Shown: positions 6,929 to 11,157 of the stretch, piece by piece | Layout: the number at the start of each line of letters is the position of its first letter | Position numbering within the stretch: position 1 is the stretch's first letter | Assembly (NCBI GenBank): GCA_951801155.1 | Contig: CATOLK010000028.1 | Location: 1-11,157, forward strand | Reading direction: 5' to 3' | DNA length: 11,157 nt | Source of the DNA: an uncultured Rickettsiales bacterium | GTDB lineage: Bacteria; Pseudomonadota; Alphaproteobacteria; Rickettsiales; UBA1997 | Program-made: the position numbers and the translations under genes | The notes under the pieces: model-generated | Told to the model about the DNA's origin: nothing | Seen by the model: only the letters and a program-made list of their open reading frames with translations | The model's database searches: none

Positions 6929-8832
6929 CAGTTTAAATATTCGATATTTTCATCATATTTAAGCATAGAATCGCATAATACAAGTAATCTAATTTGCTTG
7001 TTTTTATTATTTTTCAAATCCACCTTGATATATTTTAAAGCAGATGATAAATATTCTTTTTTAATAAAATCAATGTCATTTTTTTTTACACATTTCTGTA
7101 TATATTCAAAAACCTCTTTGTCTTTTCTGTAAATAATCAATTTATAATTATTACTAGATATATCTTTTAATTTTTTAAAAAATACTATATCATGTTTCAT
7201 TATTTTCTGAGCATTTGAAGTATATATAATATAATTATATTTATCGTCGGATGTTAAAGAATCAATAATATTGTCAGTTCCACTTTCGTTTAATTTTATA
7301 AATCCTGTTATTATTTCTAGATTTTTATTATCAAAGTATTCTATATAATTTCCCTCCAATACTCTACGTGGTCTAGCAATTATTTTAGTATTATCAATAG
7401 CATTTTGTATTAAGTTATCATTAATTACTAATTTACCTTGCTCCTGTAATTTATATAAAGTTGCTAATGCTACAGCTATATTTTTAGTTTGAAAACTTTC
7501 GAAAAGAGCTTTTGATTTATTTAATTTAATTTTTTTACTAAAACCACTAAATACAAAATTATCTTCATTTTCATCTTCTATAAACCATTCTCTCCCATAT
7601 TCTACTGTATAGGTTCCCACTTCATCCTCTGCAACTCTTCTTATTTCCTCTAAAACATCGTCAGTTTGATTAGCGATAATCATAGGAATATTTTTTCTAC
7701 CTAATTTAGCTTTATGATAAGCTGTAGCTTTATTACTATAAACTGGTTTATTATTTTCATCGTATAGAGGCATGGTTCCGTCATTACTACCAATACCATA
7801 TTGTATAAAAGTTAAAATAGTTGCAATTGTTTCATTTTCTGAAAAAACATTAGTAAGATCATTTAGTCCACCATTTCTTACTTCTATTATCGAAAAATCT
7901 GCATTACTTTCACTAAAAGCTAAAATCATCATTACAATATCAAAACACCAAATCAAAACACCATCAAAATCCTCAGAATGTATACTTCTACCATGTAATA
8001 AATCCAAATTATCAGCTTCTTCAACTGCTTTTAAATAATCATCTCTTAAAATAACTCTATCATAAGTTTCTTTTATAATATTTAAATATTTATCAGTCTG
8101 CTCATCTTCTATATATTTTCCATTAATATAATAGTTTTCTCTATAACTAATGACAGAAGGATTTGTATAAACATTAACTTTGTAACCATTTTCCTCTAAA
8201 ATGTATTTTAAAAAATTACATGTAGATCCTTTTCCATTAGACCCAGTAACGTGTATTAAATTTTTTACATTTTTTTCTGGATGTCCTAATTCATCCAAAA
8301 GATATTTAATTAAAACTCTATCTCTACCACAAGATCTTGAAGTCTTTTTTCTAAAAATTTTAGGACACGTTTTATAAAATTGTACCGAATATTTTTTATT
8401 ATTTAAAATATTTGGATTTGCTCCGCAATCTATTAAATATTTATTAAAATCATTACTAATATTATATTTATTTGATTTAATTAATAATTCATTTAATTGC
8501 ATTTTATCCAATTTTTGAATATATTCTTTAAAGAAATCCAATTTTTTTAAAAAAAATTCATTTTTATATACTTCTGCAATATATAATATCAAATCACCAA
8601 AATCAAAATTTAGCTCTTTAATAAAAAAATCAAGAAGTTCTTTATTTATGTAATTTTTCCTATTATTTATAATAATATCCATAAAATGTAATTTATGTTC
8701 GTCATCTATTTCGTTTTTGATTGAATTATATAAATTTATTAACTCTTCTTTACTATCAATTTTTTTTAAAATTGAAAGACCTTTTATTTTTTCAAAAAAA
8801 ATATCGGTTTGTTCTTTAATCATTTTAATCAT
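6919..8832 (-). CDS. Divergent FolC-like (Mur ligase fold) protein with N-terminal ankyrin-like extension
   Basis: The product has 637 residues, against roughly 420-450 for normal FolC. Residues 1 to about 165 are an extension rich in helices; its end, NKYLIDCGANPNILNN (130-145), looks like the second half of an ankyrin repeat. From about 168 the FolC pattern begins: an RDRVLIKYLLDELGHPE entry helix, then the P-loop HVTGSNGKGST (194-204) with Lys201. YTNPSVISYREN (222-232) replaces the usual YTSPHLVRFNER. EVRNGGLNDLTN (317-328) stands where EVGLGGRLDATN is normal. The DH...LG block after it is missing, replaced by FIQYGIGSND and extra residues. A lysine, possibly the carbamylated one, may be kept at 374 (HKAKLG for EKAGI). 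The C-terminal DGAHN motif is not found; the matching stretch reads IITGFIKLNESG. FolC makes dihydrofolate and adds glutamates to folate. With these changes ordinary FolC activity is doubtful. An alternative start is Met4. No Shine-Dalgarno is seen. Confidence 0.75.
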   Translation of the reverse strand: MIKMIKEQTDIFFEKIKGLSILKKIDSKEELINLYNSIKNEIDDEHKLHFMDIIINNRKNYINKELLDFFIKELNFDFGDLILYIAEVYKNEFFLKKLDFFKEYIQKLDKMQLNELLIKSNKYNISNDFNKYLIDCGANPNILNNKKYSVQFYKTCPKIFRKKTSRSCGRDRVLIKYLLDELGHPEKNVKNLIHVTGSNGKGSTCNFLKYILEENGYKVNVYTNPSVISYRENYYINGKYIEDEQTDKYLNIIKETYDRVILRDDYLKAVEEADNLDLLHGRSIHSEDFDGVLIWCFDIVMMILAFSESNADFSIIEVRNGGLNDLTNVFSENETIATILTFIQYGIGSNDGTMPLYDENNKPVYSNKATAYHKAKLGRKNIPMIIANQTDDVLEEIRRVAEDEVGTYTVEYGREWFIEDENEDNFVFSGFSKKIKLNKSKALFESFQTKNIAVALATLYKLQEQGKLVINDNLIQNAIDNTKIIARPRRVLEGNYIEYFDNKNLEIITGFIKLNESGTDNIIDSLTSDDKYNYIIYTSNAQKIMKHDIVFFKKLKDISSNNYKLIIYRKDKEVFEYIQKCVKKNDIDFIKKEYLSSALKYIKVDLKNNKNKQIRLLVLCDSMLKYDENIEYLNCKV

Positions 8833-8858
8833 ATTTTTTTAAGTAATAGCTATTTATT

Positions 8859-8886
8859 AAAATAGATATCTTAAATAAAAAATCAA
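8859..8886 (-). promoter_or_regulatory. Weak promoter-like pair for the FolC-like gene
   Basis: On the minus strand TTGATT (plus 8881-8886) is followed after 16 nt by TATTTT (8859-8864). Each matches consensus at 4 of 6 positions. The -10 box is 26 nt before the start codon, so the position is right, but matches this weak are common in AT-rich DNA. Confidence 0.3.
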
Positions 8887-8970
8887 CCACTAAAATATTG
8901 TTAATAATAACTTTTAAATTAAAAAATATTAAAATAAATTAAAAGTTATAATGGAATTAATATTCTTTAT

Positions 8971-9000
8971 AAATCTTTACGCTTTTTATGCAAAAGATTT
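8971..9000. other. Hairpin in the lepB upstream region
   Basis: AAATCTTT (8971-8978) and AAAGATTT (8993-9000) are perfect reverse complements. A second short GC pair inside (8981-8982 with 8990-8991) can extend the stem across a small mismatch. The nearest T-run (seven T) is about 16 nt downstream, too far for a classic terminator. It could lie in a lepB leader if transcription starts near the TATAAT at 8947. Role unknown. Confidence 0.4.
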
Positions 9001-9115
9001 AATCAATCATTAATAAATTTTTTTAATTACAACAAAAAATATAAAAAAAATTAAATTTTCAATTTTTAATTGAATATTTAATAAAACAATTTAATATATA
9101 AATATATTAGAAAAT

Positions 9116-9120
9116 AAGGA
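9116..9120 (+). promoter_or_regulatory. Shine-Dalgarno of lepB
   Basis: AAGGA lies 7 nt before the ATG at 9128 and decides the start. An ATG at 9120 overlapping this site opens only a three-codon frame, so it is not the lepB start. Confidence 0.7.
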
Positions 9121-9127
9121 TGGTTAT

Positions 9128-9961
9128 ATGAATTTTTTTAAAGATAAATTTAATAAAAAATATTCTACAAAAAAAGAGGATAGCGACTTAGAGGATGAAT
9201 TTGATGAAATTTATGAAGATAATCAAATTAAAATAAAAAAAGAAGATGGACTCTTTAAAAGTATTGTTACAGCATTTTTGTTAGCAATATTTATCAGAAC
9301 GTTTTTATATGAGCCATTCCATATTCCTTCTGGTTCAATGAAACCTGGGCTTCTTGAAGGTGATTTTATTTTAGTTTCAAAATTTCATTATGGTTACGGA
9401 AGATATACAATTCCTTTTGGTATACCTTTAATAAAAAACAGAATATTTGACAAAAAATCTCCTAAAAGAGGAGAAGTAATAGTTTTTAGGTTACCATCCA
9501 ATCCAAGAATAAATTATATAAAGAGATTAATAGGTTTACCTGGTGATAAAATAAAAATTGAAAACGGAATATTGTATATTAATAATGAAAAAGTGGAAAG
9601 AAAATATGTTGGTGAATACTATGATGAAAAAAGTTCGGAAGACTGTTTAGAATATGAGGAGAAGTTAACAGATAAAAAAGATATAAAAATACTGCAAAAT
9701 AAATTTAAAAGTATTTTTGAATCTGAAAATATTAATGATGGTGATGGGGAGTTTTATGTACCAGAAGGTCATTATTTTTTTATGGGTGATAATAGAGATA
9801 ATTCTCTTGATAGTAGATTTATTGAGACAGGTTACGTTCCTTATAAAAATATAGTTGGTAAAGCAAATATAATATTCTTTTCAGAAAACGATTCTTTTTT
9901 CAAATTTTGGAAATGGCATAAATCTATAAGATTCAAGAGGATGTTTAAAATTATTAAATAA
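9128..9961 (+). CDS. lepB: Signal peptidase I, LepB
   Basis: LepB is the inner-membrane serine protease that removes Sec/Tat signal peptides on the periplasmic face. The protein has 277 residues. An acidic/lysine-rich cytoplasmic N-terminus (1-42) is followed by one membrane segment, SIVTAFLLAIFIRTFLY (45-61). Box B, PSGSMKPGLLEGDF (67-80), holds the nucleophile Ser70. NYIKRLIGLPGDKI (129-142) holds the general-base Lys132. Box E, GDNRDNSLDSR (220-230), and the GKANIIFF strand (244-251) follow. An insertion of about 45 residues (165-208), rich in Glu, Lys and Asp, lies before VPEGHYFFMGDNRDN. A good Shine-Dalgarno supports the start. rnc follows after 12 nt in the same orientation, an order familiar from Rickettsia and other alphaproteobacteria, so the two are probably one transcript. 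Both catalytic residues are present and the frame is intact. Confidence 0.97.
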   Translation: MNFFKDKFNKKYSTKKEDSDLEDEFDEIYEDNQIKIKKEDGLFKSIVTAFLLAIFIRTFLYEPFHIPSGSMKPGLLEGDFILVSKFHYGYGRYTIPFGIPLIKNRIFDKKSPKRGEVIVFRLPSNPRINYIKRLIGLPGDKIKIENGILYINNEKVERKYVGEYYDEKSSEDCLEYEEKLTDKKDIKILQNKFKSIFESENINDGDGEFYVPEGHYFFMGDNRDNSLDSRFIETGYVPYKNIVGKANIIFFSENDSFFKFWKWHKSIRFKRMFKIIK

Positions 9962-9973
9962 CATTTAATAGAA

Positions 9974-10663
9974 ATGTATGAAGAATTAGAAAATATAATT
10001 AACTATAAGTTTAAAAACAAAAAACTTTTATTAGAAGCATTGACACATCCTTCTTTATCTTTTGATAAAAAGAAAAAAAGATTTAATTATGAAAGATTGG
10101 AGTTTTTAGGTGATTCTATATTGTCTTTTATTATAATTGAATATTTGTTTAAAAAACATCCGGATGAAACAGAAGGAGAGTTATCAAAAAGAAAAGCATT
10201 TTTAGTTGGTAAGAATACTTTATACGAAATAGCAAAAAAGTTAAGTCTTGGAAAATTTATGATTTTAAGTTTTGGAGAAGAAAATTGCGGTGGTAGAGAA
10301 AATATTAATAATCTTGAAAATTTAGTCGAATCTCTTATTGGAGCAATTTACTTAGATTCTAATTTTGAAAACGTAAAAAATTTTATATTAAATTTTTGGA
10401 CAAGATTAGATGAAGAAAAAATAAAACCACCTGAAGATCCAAAAACAGAACTACAAAATTGGAGTCAAAAATACTTTAAAAAACTTCCAAAATATACAGT
10501 AGTAGATATTGGGGATAGTAAATCACCGTGTTTTTTGGTAAAACTGGAGGTTTGTAATTATAATCCTATTGAGGATACGGGACATTCAATAAAAGAAGTT
10601 GAAGAAAAATTGGCAAAAAAAATGTTGAAAATTATCAAAAATAATTCTAATTCTACCTTTTAG
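9974..10663 (+). CDS. rnc: Ribonuclease III
   Basis: RNase III cleaves double-stranded RNA, processing the rRNA precursor and some mRNAs in the cytoplasm. The 229-residue length is standard. The catalytic domain covers about 1-150 with the signature ERLEFLGDSIL at 40-50 (metal ligands Glu40 and Asp47) and Glu119 in LENLVESLIGAIYLD. The dsRNA-binding domain starts near 157 (DPKTELQNWSQKYF) and runs to the end (GHSIKEVEEKLAKKM). The position matching E. coli Asp114, a metal ligand, is Asn116 here. As I recall it, the Rickettsia enzyme also has Asn at this place, so this may be a lineage trait rather than damage. The gene lies 12 nt after lepB with no clear Shine-Dalgarno of its own. The usual third gene, era, does not follow; a convergent gene does. 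Confidence 0.96.
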   Translation: MYEELENIINYKFKNKKLLLEALTHPSLSFDKKKKRFNYERLEFLGDSILSFIIIEYLFKKHPDETEGELSKRKAFLVGKNTLYEIAKKLSLGKFMILSFGEENCGGRENINNLENLVESLIGAIYLDSNFENVKNFILNFWTRLDEEKIKPPEDPKTELQNWSQKYFKKLPKYTVVDIGDSKSPCFLVKLEVCNYNPIEDTGHSIKEVEEKLAKKMLKIIKNNSNSTF

Positions 10664-10803
10664 TATATTTTCTCTTATTTTTAACAATATTTATTTTTGC
10701 TAAGGAATGACTTTTTTGTTGTGTAAAAATTTTAAAAAAACTCTCAAGATCTCTGTCTTAATGGAAACAAAAAAGAAGTGAATAAATATAATTAAAAATT
10801 AAT

Positions 10804-11157
10804 CTAAAATCCAATATTGAAATTAATACCAAGGTTATTATCATAGTTTTTATTAATCGTATAAGAAAAACCAACAGTAAAATTTAAATATTCATCAAGT
10901 ATAAAAATATTGTTTAAATTAAAACTATGCGAATCATTCATGATAATATCATAATAATAGGTTATAGCTATATTATTGCAATCCAAAATGTATTGTTTAT
11001 TATTTTTTTTATCAAAATCTTTGGAGTATTTATAATTAAGGTTTAAAATAAAAGAACTACTTAAAATTTGCTGTATATCGAAACCTATATTTAAAATATC
11101 TTTTATATTTTTCTTAGATATCATATAATCAATATAAAAATTACTTAAAAAATTATC
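10804..11157 (-). CDS. Outer-membrane beta-barrel protein, C-terminal part (5' truncated by window), possibly LptD
   Basis: The frame is open from the window edge to the stop at 10804-10806, giving 117 residues. An internal Met at 11124 is not the likely start, because the sequence before it is open and of the same character. The sequence alternates polar and hydrophobic residues in several amphipathic strands (for example DILNIGFDIQQIL, FILNLNYKY, NIAITYYYDI, YLNFTVGFSYTI) and ends LGINFNIGF. A C-terminal aromatic residue of this kind is the recognition signal for BAM-assembled outer-membrane barrels. The LDCNN segment followed by two or three strands is reminiscent of the Cys near the C-terminus of LptD, the LPS transporter, but the similarity is too weak to assign. 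A porin or other barrel is equally possible. It converges on rnc across a 140-nt gap with no clear terminator. Confidence 0.55.
   Translation of the reverse strand, partial: DNFLSNFYIDYMISKKNIKDILNIGFDIQQILSSSFILNLNYKYSKDFDKKNNKQYILDCNNIAITYYYDIIMNDSHSFNLNNIFILDEYLNFTVGFSYTINKNYDNNLGINFNIGF

Larger units (their letters stand above)
8833..9127. other. Divergent intergenic region FolC-like gene / lepB (295 nt)
   Basis: No gene of credible size lies here. A weak promoter-like pair for the minus-strand gene is at 8859-8886, and a hairpin is at 8971-9000 on the lepB side. An isolated TATAAT (8947-8952, +) has no matching -35. A 20-codon ATG frame at 8951-9013 is judged accidental. A further imperfect stem, CTATTT/AAATAG (8850-8865), overlaps the minus-strand promoter. 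Confidence 0.5.

Noticed and set aside
8849..8873. GCTATTT...AGATAT words near 4321, 8849 and 2182 as copies of a dispersed palindromic repeat
   Set aside because: The shared words are only 6-7 bases, arms and spacings differ, and AT-rich DNA yields such matches easily.
8951..9013. 20-codon ATG frame between the FolC-like gene and lepB
   Set aside because: It is too short, has no Shine-Dalgarno, and its ATG overlaps a possible -10 box. It is probably accidental.
9070..9097. TTGAAT with TAATAT 16 nt downstream as the lepB promoter
   Set aside because: Each box matches only 4 of 6 consensus bases, and several overlapping alternatives fit equally well, so no choice is justified.
10707..10781. 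24-residue frame after rnc preceded by AAGG
   Set aside because: The AAGG-like sequence touches the ATG with almost no spacing, and the peptide is lysine-rich low-complexity sequence.

Overview
The window is very AT-rich, with codons strongly biased to A/T and intergenic DNA almost entirely A and T. Housekeeping genes of alphaproteobacterial type sit beside an effector-like gene and fragments of ankyrin-like sequence. The RNase III reads most like the Rickettsia enzyme as I remember it. The best guess is a reduced-genome, host-associated alphaproteobacterium of the order Rickettsiales or a near relative. This is inferred from protein motifs and composition; no search was run.

Layout. 1-240 (+) is the 3' end of mltG (endolytic murein transglycosylase). 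It converges on argS (arginyl-tRNA synthetase, 361-2085, -), with a long hairpin between them. A 386-nt divergent spacer (2086-2471) carries a near-consensus sigma-70 promoter on each strand and a perfect 8-bp hairpin with a TTCG loop. 2472-4298 (+) is a 608-residue protein that I read as a putative clan CE cysteine protease or YopJ-like acetyltransferase (H185, D200, Q206, C212) with a long C-terminal coiled coil. This would be a host-directed effector and is the most interesting gene here. A 397-nt gap with no convincing gene follows.

4696-6916 (+) is a tightly overlapping three-gene unit. It holds a gamma subunit of the alternate (N-type) F-ATPase family with no other ATPase gene in view, miaA (tRNA A37 dimethylallyltransferase) and a small DUF2628-like membrane protein. 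It ends 2 nt from the convergent 637-residue gene 6919-8832 (-), and a hairpin spans both stop codons. That gene is FolC-like (Mur ligase fold): the P-loop is intact, but several FolC signature motifs are altered or missing, and about 165 N-terminal residues ending in an ankyrin-like segment have been added. After a 295-nt divergent spacer come lepB (signal peptidase I, 9128-9961, +) and rnc (RNase III, 9974-10663, +), an operon order familiar from Rickettsia. The window ends in the C-terminal part of a convergent outer-membrane beta-barrel-like protein (10804-11157, -), possibly LptD.

How the genes relate. Most of the window is envelope and translation housekeeping: MltG, LepB and the beta-barrel; ArgS, MiaA and Rnc. 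The accessory signal lies in three genes: the CE-clan-like protein, the isolated alternate-ATPase gamma gene, and the ankyrin-FolC-like protein. No tRNA, rRNA, CRISPR array, insertion sequence or phage gene was seen.
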